From: Leptodontidium sp. MPI-SDFR-AT-0119
Lineage: Eukaryota; Ascomycota; Leotiomycetes; Helotiales; Leptodontidiaceae
Direction of reading: 5' to 3'
NCBI GenBank assembly: GCA_020726505.1
Contig: JAHLEZ010000002.1
Location: forward strand, 3,596,001-3,660,000
Length of the DNA: 64,000 nt
The notes under the pieces were generated by a model. The model saw nothing but the letters and a program-made list of their open reading frames with translations. It had not been told where the DNA came from and ran no database searches. The translations under genes were made by a program, and so were the position numbers. Below, in pieces: positions 44,349 to 57,070 of the stretch (position 1 is the stretch's first letter; each line of letters begins with the position of its first letter).

Positions 44349-46366
44349 ATGGATAAGCTCTTGCAGCTCTGTGTCCCTGCTGGCTGCGTCCTCCTCGTGT
44401 ACTGCCTTGCAACACTTCTTCGGGTCGGAAGGAGGGCTAAAGATTTGCCTCCGGGGCCCCCTACTCTCCCCATCATTGGAAATCTCCACTTGGTAAACGA
44501 TACACCCTGACAGCGTATTTACTTGGTGGTGAATGTTGACTTTGGCAGATACCGAAAGAGAAGCCTCATCTCCAGTTCCAAAAATGGGCAGAAGAATACG
44601 GGTGCGTCTTTTCTCTAAGCTTCCCGAGAGAAGCGATTTTTTGACGAGCAGAAAGGCCAATCTATTCACTCATCATGGGAACGAAGACATACATCGTCTT
44701 GTCCTCGCCAACAGCTGTCAAAGATCTCCTCGACAAGAAAAGCAACATCTACTCTTCCCGACCAGAGATGTATCTCGGTCATGACATCGTAGGACTTGGT
44801 CGAAGATTCGTTACCATGGTAAGTAGGAACACCTCATTGAAAGCTGTTACATCCCGTTTTGAGCTGAATCTTGATTAGAAATATGGTCCGATGTGGCGAT
44901 CGGTTCATAAAATGATGCACAATACGTTGAATGTCAAGACAGCGGTTGCATACATCCCTTATCAAGATCTGGAGAACAAAAACATGATGATGGCATTCTT
45001 GGATTATCCCGAAGACTTCCTCAAGCATGTGAGGCGATATACGACTTCTCTCACCACGCAGATGGTGTTCGGGTACAGGACAATCTCAAATTCTGACCCG
45101 CGACTGCTAGAGTTCTTTGAGGTGTGTAAAATGCTCATCCAGATTGTTTTCTACTAGCATATTTATCATGATCATAGAATTTTGAGGAGTGGGGAAATAT
45201 CATCACAGCAAGCAGTGCCCAACTCATGGACCTTTATCCTATCCTTCGAAATCTGCCAGCACAGTTGAACAAAGAATACCGAGACGCAAAACGACTTTCC
45301 GAAAAAGAATGTGTGTTATACATGACAAACTGGATGAATACCAAGGGCAAGATTAAGAATGGAACTTGCCATGTAAGATCTCCATTGCCTGTTTTTGGAA
45401 AGCTTCATTGATAGATGAATTAGCCGTGCTTCAGTTTCGACGTTCTGAAGGCTCAGAGAACCGATGGCTTCTCGGATGAACAAGCCGCATATATCACAGG
45501 GTCTTTGCTTGAAGGAGGGTCCGATACGACATCAGGAACTCTGGTAGGCTTTATCCATGCCATGATGGCATTCCCAGAGATTCAAAAGACGGCACAAGAG
45601 CATCTAGATGCTGTAGTTGGCCCTGACCGTTTACCTACCTTGGAAGATGCCATGGGTATACAGTACCTTCGAGCATGTGTGAAGGAATCCATTCGTTGGA
45701 TGCCAACCTTGATAATTGGCATGCCGCATTCGAATATTGAAGAGGATCACTACAATGGCTACAGAATCCCCAATGGATCCACAATTGTCCCAAACAACTG
45801 GTAAGAAAGCAATTCCACCCCTTCAATCCCCCATATGACTAGACCTCCTTTCCCTCCTGCGACGAGTATAAGCCGACACGAATGAATCATGCAGGGCCAT
45901 GAATATGGATCCAGAGCGAAACCCCAATCCTCGCAATTTCGACCCAATGCGCTTCGCCAACGACTTCCAAGGCGAGCACGAATCCGCAACGAACAAAGAC
46001 CCGAACCAACGTCAGAACTGGATCTTTGGAGCTGGCCGCCGCCTCTGTCAGGGGATGCACATTGCCGAGAGATCGCTGCTGATGGGCGTGGCGCGAATGC
46101 TCTGGGCTTTCAACTTCGAGCGGGCGCTTGATGATAATCGCGTCCCTTTTCCTGTCGATATTGATACTTTCGTTGGTGGGATTGCGGTACAACCTGCTGA
46201 TTTTAAAGTCAATATTGTTCCGAGATCGAAAGAACGTGCGGATGTCATTAGGAAGGCTTGGAAGGAGGCTGAGGAGAGTCTGCTGGATCCGGATACCAAA
46301 CAATGGATCGCTGTGCCGCCTGGGATGAAGTTCAGTACAGGGATTGCAGATGAGGAAAAGTTTTGA
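44349..46366 (+). CDS. Cytochrome P450, microsomal type
   Basis: Exons 44349-44492, 44549-44601, 44656-44818, 44879-45121, 45178-45372, 45424-45800, 45895-46366 give 548 aa. An N-terminal membrane anchor (LLQLCVPAGCVLLVYCLATLL) is followed by the proline hinge DLPPGPPTLPIIGNLHL, the I-helix GGSDTTSGTL, the K-helix ESIR, and the heme loop FGAGRRLCQG with Cys at about residue 443. The layout resembles the OrdA-like group of fungal P450s (a class, not a function). It would work in the ER with P450 reductase. Position after the monooxygenase on the same strand suggests it could prepare or oxidise the aromatic substrate of the cluster, but this is inference. Six introns of 51-94 nt. Confidence 0.93.
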
Positions 46367-46754
46367 ATCTGTCTGTGAGGCGATGGAGGAGATGTGTAAT
46401 TATCACTGGGCGAGAAGGAGATTCTGATAAACTGTAGCTCGTTTGAAGGGGGCACCAGATCCTCTATTTCTCACTGCTGGTCTTTGGTCCATGCGCCAAT
46501 GCTCTTTCAACGAAGATTGGCGGAGGCAAACGCAAGGAGGGGGATTGTTGATTTTGAAATGAAAATAAGCGAGTGTGGTGCCCCCCCTGTCTTGCTGCAA
46601 CAGAATAGTTTCCAGAGACCTTCATGGAATATCAACTTGTTCCTATCCCGCATGAGAAAGTCCAGTGATTTCCTTCTCACATAATTCTTATCTTACTTAT
46701 TGTACAAATATACAGCGTACAATCACCTCCCGAGTAGATTCGGTGTCTTCATAT
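46367..46754. other. Short intergenic region between convergent genes
   Basis: 3' flanks of the P450 and endonuclease III genes. Nothing else seen. Confidence 0.6.
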
Positions 46755-47966
46755 TCATACATCCAACCCCTTCACCTCCTCCTCAGCATCAGCATTCACT
46801 ACCACCTCACCCGTAACCTCGTCACTCTTAACAACTTCCGTCTTAACCACCTCACCACCCTCCTCCTTAATCCTTTCCTCCTTCAACCTTCTCCCAACAG
46901 TAACCTTCCCCCTCTCAGCAGCCTTACAAAGTCCCCTCAACCCCAACTCACAATCTCCACACTTACGTCCAACAGGAAGGCAAATAGTCTGTCCCAATCC
47001 CACCAATACCCAATTAATCTCATGCCACAACTCCCGCGGTAGCCAAGCTTGCAGAGCCAATCGTGACTCCTCTGGACCTTTCGTCTTATGCCATCCCCAA
47101 AGATTCGTGATCCGATGCACATGCACATCAACTCCAATACCCTCATGCTTCCCCCACGCCACACTCAAACACAGATATCCCATTTTCGGTCCCACGCCAG
47201 GAAGTGACATCAACCCCTCAATCGTATCAGGTATATCGCCATTATACTGATCCCTCAGAATCTCCGCCGTAGCTTTGATATACTTTGTCTTATTATTATG
47301 AAACCCAACCGCCCAAATCAACTCATTCAAGAGCTTCGGATCAACAGCCAGTATATTCTCCAGATTCAACCCAACGGGCGCACCCTCCTTATACGCGGGC
47401 AATTCCGTGTACAGGCGATTCATAGCTTGGAAATTCGTGGTATCCTTCGTCTGCGAAGACAGCATCAGGGCAGTGAGGGTATGGTACCTCTTAACTTTCG
47501 GTGTAACAGTCTCCTGCGCCAACCTCTCACAGCCCATTGTGTCTACAGCAGCATGTTGTGCAGCGCCAGACGTCCGCATCTCCTTCACGACAGCATAGAC
47601 CTCAGCCCAGTCGTTCGGCGGGTGGATCTCGACATCGCCCGTCTCCTCGTTCTTGACTTTGCGAGCGGGTTTCCGGACCTTGCGCTCCTTCGCGGGGGAG
47701 AAAGTGATGCTCTCTTCGGTTTCGGTCTTGACTTTTACGACGGTCTTGTGAGGGGATTGTTTCGTGGGTGTTCGGGGAGTGGCATCGCGCTTTCGTTTTC
47801 GAGAGGGGATCACGTCTTCGATGTCTAATGGCTCCGCGGATTCTTCCTTCTTGACAGGACCATTATGGGCGAATCGAGAGAGGGATGTTCGAGTGCTTCG
47901 TCGGGGGGAGAGGGATCTCGCATTCAAGAGCTTTGAGGTTTCTTGGGAGATCTTGGAGGTTCGCAT
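46755..47966 (-). CDS. NTH1: Endonuclease III homologue (bifunctional DNA glycosylase / AP lyase)
   Basis: Single exon, 403 aa from the ATG at 47966 ([11 protein letters not shown]). The frame is open to an ATG at 48032, which would add 22 residues of Cys/Pro-rich sequence and is less likely. A basic N-terminus with KRKR-type nuclear signals is followed by the Nth core: [11 protein letters not shown], the helix-hairpin-helix [11 protein letters not shown] containing the catalytic Lys, and [13 protein letters not shown] with the catalytic Asp. The [4Fe-4S] cluster ligands are [19 protein letters not shown] (C-x6-C-x2-C-x7-C). It removes oxidised pyrimidines in nuclear and possibly mitochondrial base-excision repair. 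The C-terminal tail is Lys/Glu/Val repetitive. Confidence 0.93.
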   Translation of the reverse strand: MRTSKISQETSKLLNARSLSPRRSTRTSLSRFAHNGPVKKEESAEPLDIEDVIPSRKRKRDATPRTPTKQSPHKTVVKVKTETEESITFSPAKERKVRKPARKVKNEETGDVEIHPPNDWAEVYAVVKEMRTSGAAQHAAVDTMGCERLAQETVTPKVKRYHTLTALMLSSQTKDTTNFQAMNRLYTELPAYKEGAPVGLNLENILAVDPKLLNELIWAVGFHNNKTKYIKATAEILRDQYNGDIPDTIEGLMSLPGVGPKMGYLCLSVAWGKHEGIGVDVHVHRITNLWGWHKTKGPEESRLALQAWLPRELWHEINWVLVGLGQTICLPVGRKCGDCELGLRGLCKAAERGKVTVGRRLKEERIKEEGGEVVKTEVVKSDEVTGEVVVNADAEEEVKGLDV

Positions 47967-48662
47967 CTTGGAGGGGGGTATGGGGCATCTGCAGGTGCAG
48001 TGCGTGGATGTGGATTGGAGGTGGAGGTGCAAGATGGGAATTCGTCTGTTTTGAGATGGAGATGACCTTCAACCCCTGAACGATTGACGGCTCGGCCCGC
48101 AAAATCAAAGACGTCGAGATTCTTCACCTGCGGACTTCGGTATGTCGCTTACAGTCAGTAATGTGTAAACGACTAGGTGCAAGTGAATCGATAACGGCAT
48201 CGAAAAGGAAGAAGTATCTGTCAAATGCAGAATATTAAACTTGTGCATCGATCAATAATCCGACTGTATGTATAACCACTTTCTTCTGTCAAACGTGCAG
48301 TAGGTCCTCGGCATCCCGAGCCGGAAAGCTCTGTATCTTGCATCGAGCTGGAGACGAAGGGAAATGGTCCATTTGTCTAGACATTCTTCAACGTTGACGG
48401 TATAGCTTATTTCCTGGTTGCTGTTGACGTGTTGAATGATTCTCGGACCAAAAGGATGGCTGCCCTTTTTTAAGCAGCCGGAATTGGCTTCATTTCTCCC
48501 TCACTTCAGTCACTCTGCCAGTGCAGCCGGATCATTCACAGCCCTTTCCTTCTCTTTAATTTTCTTCAAACCGTCCCAAGATATTCCATCCCTTAGTTTC
48601 TGTTCCGGCTCACATCTTCATTATCTGTACCATCCTTTCATCGACCGGTCCAAACCCAAAAC
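47967..48662. other. Divergent promoter region between NTH1 and amine oxidase
   Basis: Nearly 700 bp between opposite start codons. No motif recognised with confidence. Confidence 0.5.
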
Positions 48663-50627
48663 ATGGACTTCCACCAGATATCTCACACTTTGCTCTCTCA
48701 CAGAAGCTCGTCTCGCATCTACCAAGATCTAGCATCCTGTCGTTCTGCCGTAAGGAAATACTCGGACGAAGCTGTACAAAAACTCGTCATGGATTTTGCT
48801 AAGAAGGTAAGTGATGTGCAATCCTCGTTTGAATGCATGGCTGCTCGCTTGTTACTACCTCAGTCGAAATATATCGCCTAACAAAAGACAGTTCCGTGCC
48901 AAAGGTCCATCAACAACACCAGCTACTATCTGTGTTGTAGGTGCTGGAGTGGCGGGACTTCGTTGCGCGGATATTCTCCTCCAAAGAGGTTTCGATGTCA
49001 CAATCCTTGAAGGTCGAGACAGAATTGGTGGACGAGTTACTCAAGCAACACTTCCTTCTGGGCACCTAGCAGATCTTGGGGCAAATTGGATTCATGGTAC
49101 GGAGTCGAATCCAATCTTAGACCTCGCAAGAGAGACAAATACTCCAACACATGACTGGTAAGTTCTTCATCCCTAGCACCGCATCAACAAAGATATCAGG
49201 GGAATGCCAGACGCCCATATGCTTCTAAGATTGCCGGAACATAAAGTACTCACGCTAAACTATGACTAGGGGCGAAGAGTTTAATATCTTTGACGAAGAC
49301 GGAAAGCTCTTGGAAGACGGAAAGTCTCTCAATGATACAATGTGGGGTATCATTGTCCAAGCATTCAAGCACTCAGCCGACAATACAGCCACGATTGACC
49401 CTAGAGAGAGCCTCTACGACTTCTTCCTTGAGAAAGTGCAAGAAATATTTCCAAGTCAGGATGAGTCGGGGGAACGAGAGATCATGATGCAGATGACTGA
49501 GATGTGGGGAGCTTTTGTGGGAAGTCCAGTACGGACTCAGAGCTTGAAGTTCTTCTGGCTTGAGGAATGTATTGATGGTGGTATGTACTCAAGCTTTTGC
49601 AAAGACATGCTCGTATTGTGCTAGTTTTCAGAACTGACATGAAATAGAAAACCTCTTCTGTGCAGGAACATACCACAAGATACTGGAAAGAATCGCCAAG
49701 CCCGCTCTCGCAGGTGCCAAAGTCAGGCTCTCAACTAAAGTAACATCAGTTGAGACTCGCTCTGATAAAGTAACTGTACGTACCGAGAATGAACACTCTT
49801 TTGAATTTGACGAGATCGTCATCACTTGTCCACTTGGATGGCTACAGAAAAACAAAGCGGTCTTCCATCCCTCATTACCAAGTCGATTCTCTCAGGCAAT
49901 CGACAATATTGGATATGGAACCCTGGAAAAGGTATGTCCCAGCATTCCGTCTCTGGAAATCGAAAACTGACCCCTACAGGTGTACATCACCTTCCCTCAA
50001 GCCTTCTGGCTAGGCAGTAACGAGAATCCTGATGAGACGCCACACACAGGCTTCATGCAATGGATCGCGCCTTCATACACAACCTCAACAAATCCAGAAC
50101 GGTGGAACCAGGAGGTTGTCGACCTGGCCACACTCCCTGGAAACTGTGCACACCCTACCCTCCTATTCTACCTCTACGGCGCCCAATCTGTATCCTTCTC
50201 CAGAGACCTCTCCAGCATGACATCGCAAATAGAAAGAGATACATACCTGATCAATTTCTTCAAACCTTATTACTCACTCCTTCCTCATTTCAATGACAGC
50301 TCAAAGGATTGCACACCGTTGCAATGTCTAGCGACGACTTGGGTATCCGATGATCTGGCGGGGAATGGGAGTTATACTACTATTCGAACGGGTGTCCAAC
50401 AGGCGGATAGGGATATTGAGATTATGAGGGAGGGACTTCCCGGTCGGAGTGTTTGGTTTGCGGGTGAGCACACTGCGCCGTTTGTTGCGCTGGGGACGGT
50501 GACGGGTGCGTATTGGTCTGGCGAGGATGTGGCGAAGAGGATTGCGAGGTCGTATGGTGGGGATGGGGTTGGCGTTTTTGATGAAGGGGAAGGGAAGGGT
50601 GTTGAGAATGAGCGTGCGAAGGAGTAG
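48663..50627 (+). CDS. Flavin-containing amine (polyamine) oxidase
   Basis: Exons 48663-48806, 48892-49157, 49270-49580, 49648-49931, 49980-50627 give 550 aa. The N-terminal FAD motif is ICVVGAGVAGLRCADIL (about residues 61-78), with GRDRIGGRV following and DLGANWIHGTESNPI, a hallmark of fungal polyamine oxidases. The C-terminal flavin segment is VWFAGEHTAPFVALGTVTGAYWSG. Members oxidise N-acetylated polyamines or related secondary amines. There is no clear signal peptide; the first 48 residues are poorly conserved. The C-terminus is Gly/Glu-rich without a PTS1. Related LSD1-type demethylases would carry SWIRM or tower domains, which are absent. Confidence 0.9.
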
Positions 50628-53422
50628 GGTACTTGCTGAGCGTAGAGGGTGTATATTTGGGTAAACTTTTTAGCAATGTTGGACCGCTAGATAGAGATAG
50701 ATGACAGTGGCTTACTCGGTGGACATACCTCTGTATTACAAAGTACTTCGTAGAAGAGGATAGACGAGCTGTATTTGCAGTATGTACAATCTCTGCTTAC
50801 TCACTTCATTACATGCTTTCTTGCTTTTACACATGGCGCAGCCTTCAAAGAGGAATATATATGAAGGAAACAAACAACACGTTCACACTGTAATCAGATC
50901 GCCTTTCGCTCCTACTCCAAGCACATTAACACAAAGTACAGTACAGCAAGTAATAGTTCTCACATTTTGACAAAACATATCCATTCCCTCGATATTCTAA
51001 ATTTAGAAATCTCCAATACAATAGTCTCTTGGCTTTCCATGTATTCAACCCCCCCACACCGCAAAAAAATGACTTCAACCTCAGACAAGTACAGCACCAG
51101 CGGTTCATCAGTATCAAAAGCGTCAATACACTAGGTAGTCGCGAAGAGGCTCACTACACTATGATCAGACCCAAACCCAACCCTGCTCGGGTATCACCGA
51201 GTCACGAAGCAGCTACCAAAATCTCCATTCTCCTCCATTCTCCATTCATCAATAGTAAAGAGGAAATATTAACCGAAGATCTACGCAATGGAACAGATCT
51301 AGCATCCTATCAATCTAAATAAGGAATCAAATCATCAATGCGCACTGGGGAAATCGAACCATTTCCGTGACGTCTGAGAACTGTCACAAGCATTTTCACA
51401 AACACAAGCGCAAGTACAGGCACACGGAACCGATCAAGGCATCTGCAAGCGGAGGGAAGTGGTTTTTGATATGCTTATTTGGCAATTTTGAGGGAGGATG
51501 GCAAAAATAGACGATACGGATCTAGGAGAGGGTTCAGACGATAATGTACTGCACATCAAACGGGGTCTCGGACTGCTTGCTTGGACTGACAATCTTCAGG
51601 GAAATCGGTACAGTACCCGCCTGCCTGACAGGCTTACTGGCTGGCTGACTTGCAAGAGCATAATTTGGTTTCTTAGATGGTTGATCTTCCAAATGATGAT
51701 TGAAAAAATAATTATACAGTGGAATGAAAGAGAGGCGAGGTAAACTTCCTAGGAGTTACCTTCTCTAAAATGGATCTTCCACCATAACGGTACCTGTCAA
51801 TTCTCTAGTACCAAGGTAGACATATTTTCCCTATTTAGAGATGAATAACTCCATTGAGTTGTTGGACTTTTCTCAGATTCGAGGATGGTGATACAGACAT
51901 GCTCTTGGCAGGTGGTGATCTGAATCATCTGATAAAGATAGGTTGGTACTTGAAACTTCGATCTCTGAGCCATCCTGAAACGGGATAGGATGCAAATTGC
52001 ACGTCAAAGAGGAAGAACGTCAACATTTCTCCTCTTCAGCTGTACCGTGAAACAATAATAATAATAATAACAACAAATGAATTTTGTGGGTATTTTGGTC
52101 ATATCAAGCTCCTTTGTGTTATGGATCACAGCATCTGCACCTGACGTTGGTGTTCCAAGAGGTAATTTAGGCTGTCTTGAACTTAATTCAATTATCCACC
52201 CCGAGGTGAGACAGCAACCTGATGATCAGCAGGATCCTGGGCAAGAGTGGAGTTGATTGTTCCAGATGCTTGTTCCATGAACACCAAGTTTGCATGATCG
52301 CCAGTCACGCACGTTTATTATTCTGAGCATCCTGCATCCCGTCACAATGCCATCCTAGCTTACAGCTGCAAACCTAGCCTAGCCTAATTCAGATCAGAAC
52401 CTGATGCCAGTGAATGCAAGCACCACACATGGGGGAGGAACAAGCTTCGATGCGCCACGAACCAACAGATGGGTCTTTTCTTGGATGTACAGACAGGCCT
52501 TCTCTCAAAGATTCAAAGTCATCACAACAATTAAGACATTACAGTCATTGTCACATTTTAATAGTTTATTTCCCGTCTAATTTCCCATATCCCATATCCC
52601 ATGCCGGTTCTGGTCCCGGGACTTTGCATCGCCTAACAACCGGCGCCAATACTTCGGATCACAACGTTCCCGTGCTTGTGACGTTGAATGGTGAGTGGTG
52701 TTTTCCATCAACTCACGCAGCTGCTCCCGCACACTATTCCTTTTCGAAATAGCCGCAGGTCTAGAATAGCGGGAATAGTTCCACGGTCGTCCCCAGTCTG
52801 GTTAGATTGCAAGGAGCTTATTTAATACTCGTCCAATCGATTGTCCGGTATATAAATTTACAAAACTTGGGTGTCAACGCACGGAGTTAGGACCCTCAGG
52901 ACCCCGCCACGCCAGCCCACGCCACGGTGACGGAAATACCTACTTCTTCTGCTGCTGCTCTGCTCTACTCTACCCTACTCTGTTCGGCGCACCTCGTTCT
53001 TCATCCTGTCACAGCCAAAACACCACGGGGATATTTCGAGAACAGACGGGAGGGTACGAAGTTGAGCACGGAGTACGCCTGGAATAGATCCTCACCTCCA
53101 ACGCGGCAACACCCCGCGATCTTGGCCTACCTCCTACATACAGTACCTAGGTATCTATTTGCTTCGCGCCCATAGCTCACAACTCGGCGAACCACAGGAG
53201 AGACAAATACACTTGCACGTACATACAGACAAACCATGGTTGCGATGAACTGAAAGGAAACAGAGGACATTGGCAAAACTTCAGGAACATTGGCACAAAC
53301 ATACCTACCGATTTATTCTTGTCTCTCACCCCCTTGAGAGTACATACTGTACACGGGACGGGGCATTGCATCTGACTGCTCTTACTCTTGCTCTTAAATA
53401 CTTGTCACCCCACGCCAAAACA
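50628..53422. other. Intergenic region of about 2.8 kb
   Basis: No supported gene on either strand. It contains an (ATA)n microsatellite at about 52053-52070 and the palindrome TACCTAGGTA at 53144-53153, close to the start of the GDPD gene. Confidence 0.5.
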
Positions 53423-54733
53423 ATGGCCTGCTCTACATCCCCAGAGACCGAGCCTTTACTACCCGAGAAGATGGAGTCACCGAACTGTGAGTCTTTGTCA
53501 CGTTTCTATCCACATCCATATCAATATCCGTATTGAAATGGAGGCATCGCTGAGATTTCAAAGTCACTTCCGCAATCCAGACATCTGCTGGGAAAAGACC
53601 CCAAGCAATCGCCCACCGAGGATACAAAGCCAAGTATCCAGAGAACAGCATGGGCGCCTTCAAGGGGGCAGTAGAAGTCGGCGCGCATGCTATTGAGACA
53701 GATGTCCATCTCTCAAAAGACGGGGTTGTGGTCCTCTCACACGTAAGAAACTCACCATTGAAACTTTGATAGAGAAAGCAGAAGAAAATATTGCTGTCAT
53801 TGGATTGAGATGGACTGGGCTGAGCTAATTCTCATCAGGATGCTACGCTCAAGCGCTGTTTTGGACTAGATGAGAAGATCGCTAATTGCGATTGGTCGTA
53901 CCTCGAGTCGTTGAGGACAATAAAGAAACCTCATCAACCTATGCCGAGATTGGTTGATCTTCTGGAATACTTGACCAAGCCGGGGTTGGAGGATATCTGG
54001 ATATTGTTGGATATCAAGGTATGCATTTACGACTCAAACTTTCAGGCTAGGGTACTGACTGGTGGAAAGCTTGATGACGATCCAGATACTTTACTTTGCA
54101 ACATGGCAGCTGCGATTAAAGCGGTGAAAGCTTCCAGGAAATGGGCAGAGAGGATTATTTTAGGTTGTTGGAATGTAAGTCTAAGTCTACATGCATGCAT
54201 CCCCATGTAGTCTACAGTCAAAGATTAACAGAACGAATTCCTAGGCGAAATACCTCCCCATCTGCACTAAACACCTCCCTGACTTCCCCATCACGCATAT
54301 CGGCTGGAACATACCCTACGCACGCCAATTCCTCGAGATCCCGGGTATATCATTCAACATGTTACAGCGGATGATGATCGGACCAGGGGGCGACAAGTTC
54401 ATGAAAGATGTGAAGAAAGCGGGACGGGCGCTCTTCCTGTGGACTGTCAATGACGATAACTCGATGAGGTGGTCAATCAGCAAGCAGGTCGACGGAGTGA
54501 TCACAGACGACCCGAAGAGGTATTTGGAACTCTGTAGGAGTTATAATGGGGAGAAGGTTAGTATTTCGTTGAAGGGGTGGAGCACGTTTGTCTTTATTAA
54601 GGTGCTGGTGCCGTTCTTTCAGTTGTTGGTTAAGTATAAGTATGGGACTAGAATGAGTACGGGGAGGGTTAAGCAGGATATTTTGATTGGTGGAGGTGGA
54701 GGGAGGGAACGAGATCATGAACGTGTTGAGTGA
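53423..54733 (+). CDS. Glycerophosphodiester phosphodiesterase-domain lipase, Pgc1-like
   Basis: Exons 53423-53486, 53606-53742, 53839-54018, 54070-54174, 54245-54733 give 324 aa. The GDPD catalytic motifs are IAHRGYKAKYPENS (His at about 25), then AIETDVHLSKDGVVVLSHD (Glu 52, Asp 54 and the second His), and later LLDIKLDDD and VDGVITDDPKR. A hydrophobic C-terminal segment (STFVFIKVLVPFFQLL) looks like a tail anchor. That layout matches yeast Pgc1, a phosphatidylglycerol-specific phospholipase C on lipid droplets/ER, rather than a secreted GDPD. The first intron acceptor (CCCCAAG at 53605) is the weakest call; it is the one that keeps the frame into AHRGY. Confidence 0.85.
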
Positions 54734-55542
54734 TTCACTGGGATTGGGCATCTAGACTGGGACTGAGGGAATATAGATGAGAATGGGCAGGGCATGCAAG
54801 CATATCGTGGCGTTAGATGGGCGGGCATGACTGTAGGATTTTTATGATTGATGAATGGAATGAACGAATGAATGGTATTTCGGCTTGGGATCTCAGAAAC
54901 CTGATTTGGTGAATCACGGCGTCGACCAGTAATCGGAGAACAAAAGCATGCGTTATTCACATTTCCCAAGGACTCATCCATCCACTCCGACGTTGGCCAC
55001 GCCAGGCAAGTATTCAAACCACGGGGGATTCAGTATATATTTCTTCCTGCTGACTTTTGCGTCAAAGTATCTAAAAACCTCACCTGAACGGCTTCACCCA
55101 ACAGACCTGGCGTCATGGCGTGGAATGGGGACATTAAAGTATAGAAGCAATGGCATGACAGAATGAAATACCAGTATGGACATGAGTGTGAAACTACGAC
55201 TTTTTCTTTTGAATGAACGAATGAATGAACCAGGCGACCTTCACTCAATTATTATCGATTCACCACAGTTCACTTACTGTTCAAGGTAACATCCTACCTC
55301 CCTACCTATGACCTAATATTGGAAACGCTACAGAGAGATTCTTCATACCTACGCACTTACAAGCCTTACTTCACTTCTAGTTCACCGCGAAACCAAGTCC
55401 TGTTAGACAGAAATCTAGACTGAGGGAAGAAGAGTATGCAATACGTTTCTAGGAAAGAAGTCTTCACATAGCTACACTCTCTCTGAGCCCACACTACCAG
55501 AAGACTTTCCAACGGACATTCACTTCACTAGGTACTTAGTAC
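54734..55542. other. Intergenic region
   Basis: 3' flank of the GDPD gene and promoter/leader of the next gene. Short ATGAATGAACG-type repeats occur around 54850-54875 and 55213-55230. No gene seen. Confidence 0.5.
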
Positions 55543-57070
55543 ATGTGCACCAAAAACCACAATCGCTACACTCGCTGCAACCACAGCGTGACTACGACGG
55601 CGCACTGCCCGGCCTACCTCTCTAAACCGCGGATACAGTGCGAGAAGAGCAAGGCGAGGGATGCGTATTTCTCACTGTGTCCAAGGTGTAGGGGGGTGGA
55701 TGGGAGTGAGGTATCTAGGGCTGTGGGAATGGGTTCTGGGTCGGAGATAGACAGGCAAAGAGAGAGGGATAGGGTGGGGAGTCCGGCTTCTGAGTCGACG
55801 ATGGGGTGGAGCAGGACGACGGCTGTGGAGAGTGTGGGTGTACCTTATGAAGTTCCCGAGATAATTCCTGAGAGAGTATCTGAATGGGTAACTCAAATGG
55901 AAAGAGCCAGAGGTACAGGAATTAGGATCGAAGTCGTGGATGGGAGACAGGAGAGAGTCGACGCGCGGGGGTTCAGGGAGAGAGCTGTAGCTGTTGCGGA
56001 TCGTGCTGTTGGAGCTCTCAGTCAGGACCATAGTGGCGACCACAAAGGAAAGGAGAAGGAGAAGGAGAAGGAGAAGAAAGGCGGTCTGAGGAGGATCGTC
56101 GGTGGGATGGGTTTTGGAATTGGACTTGGTGGAAAGAAGGGGAAGGGGAATCTGAAGAATGTGGTGGATTTGGCTGTTGCGAAAGAACGAGAGGATATGC
56201 AGGCCCGCGAAAAGAAAAGGGAGAAAGAGGACGCGCATGCTCGAGCTGCGATTCGATGGGCGCAGCGGGAGAGGGAGGTCCAGGCGCAAGTTCAAGGTGA
56301 GGGTCAGGCCCGACCACCCGTTCGAGCTGTACCTCAGAGTTCGTGGAGAGAGCCAGGAATGGGACCAGATCCGGCAAGACAGTCAGTTGAACGTGATATT
56401 ACTCCTCGAACACAACCTGGATACCGACCTCCAATTCGAAGCTTGACGCAGACATCGTGGACAGAACCAGGCCAGGAAACGGAAAGAGGGAGAGAGTCAC
56501 TTGAGCGGCATGCAGGTGAGGAGTCTGAGGGTGTCATGTCTAGTGAGGAGTATGCTGAGGGATATAGGGGGATCATTGGGTCGAATCCGTGGGGGAATGG
56601 ATGAGCGTGATGGGAATGAGCCTGGTGGAGGGAGTTTGGGTGTTGGGGTAAACAGGAGGAGGGATGGAGATGCTGCTACGATCCTTACGACTTGGTCTAA
56701 GGTTTTGCCTAGGACCATGAATGTCTCGCCGTCTAGTAGATCTCATAATGGTAGTCAAAGGAAACAGAAGTTGCAGACTGTGGTGAAACAGATACAGGAT
56801 GAACTGGGAGGTGGGAATACAAAGAGTCACTTTGAGGATTCTAGAGCTCGGTCGCCTATCCATCCAGAACCATCTCAGAACTGGATTGACGAGACGCCAG
56901 TTTACGAGGGTAAAAGTACCAAACAGCGTTTCAGAGAATCTGAGAGAGAGAGAATTGTGAGGGAGCTGAAGGCTGCGGATGAGAGGTTGGCAAGAGTGAG
57001 AGATGGGAGAGGATCTATCGAGTGCGACAAGAACCAGAAGAATGGGAATAGAAACAAAGATACCTCATAA
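55543..57070 (+). CDS. Unrecognised protein with Cys-rich N-terminus and long disordered charged region
   Basis: Exons 55543-56515 and 56568-57070 give 491 aa. The intron is inferred because the upstream frame stops at 56604 while the other frame runs on to 57070; GTGAGG at 56516 and GATATAG ending at 56567 join the two in frame. The first 50 residues contain Cys at 2, 12, 22, 33, 46 and 49 with His at 6 and 14, so a small metal-binding module is possible; many fungal proteins open in a similar MCxx...RYxxCxH way. The rest is low-complexity: an EKEKEK run, Gly/Lys-rich and Arg/Glu-rich stretches, and two near-repeats (PQSSWREPG and TQTSWTEPG). No known enzyme domain recognised. Confidence 0.75.
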
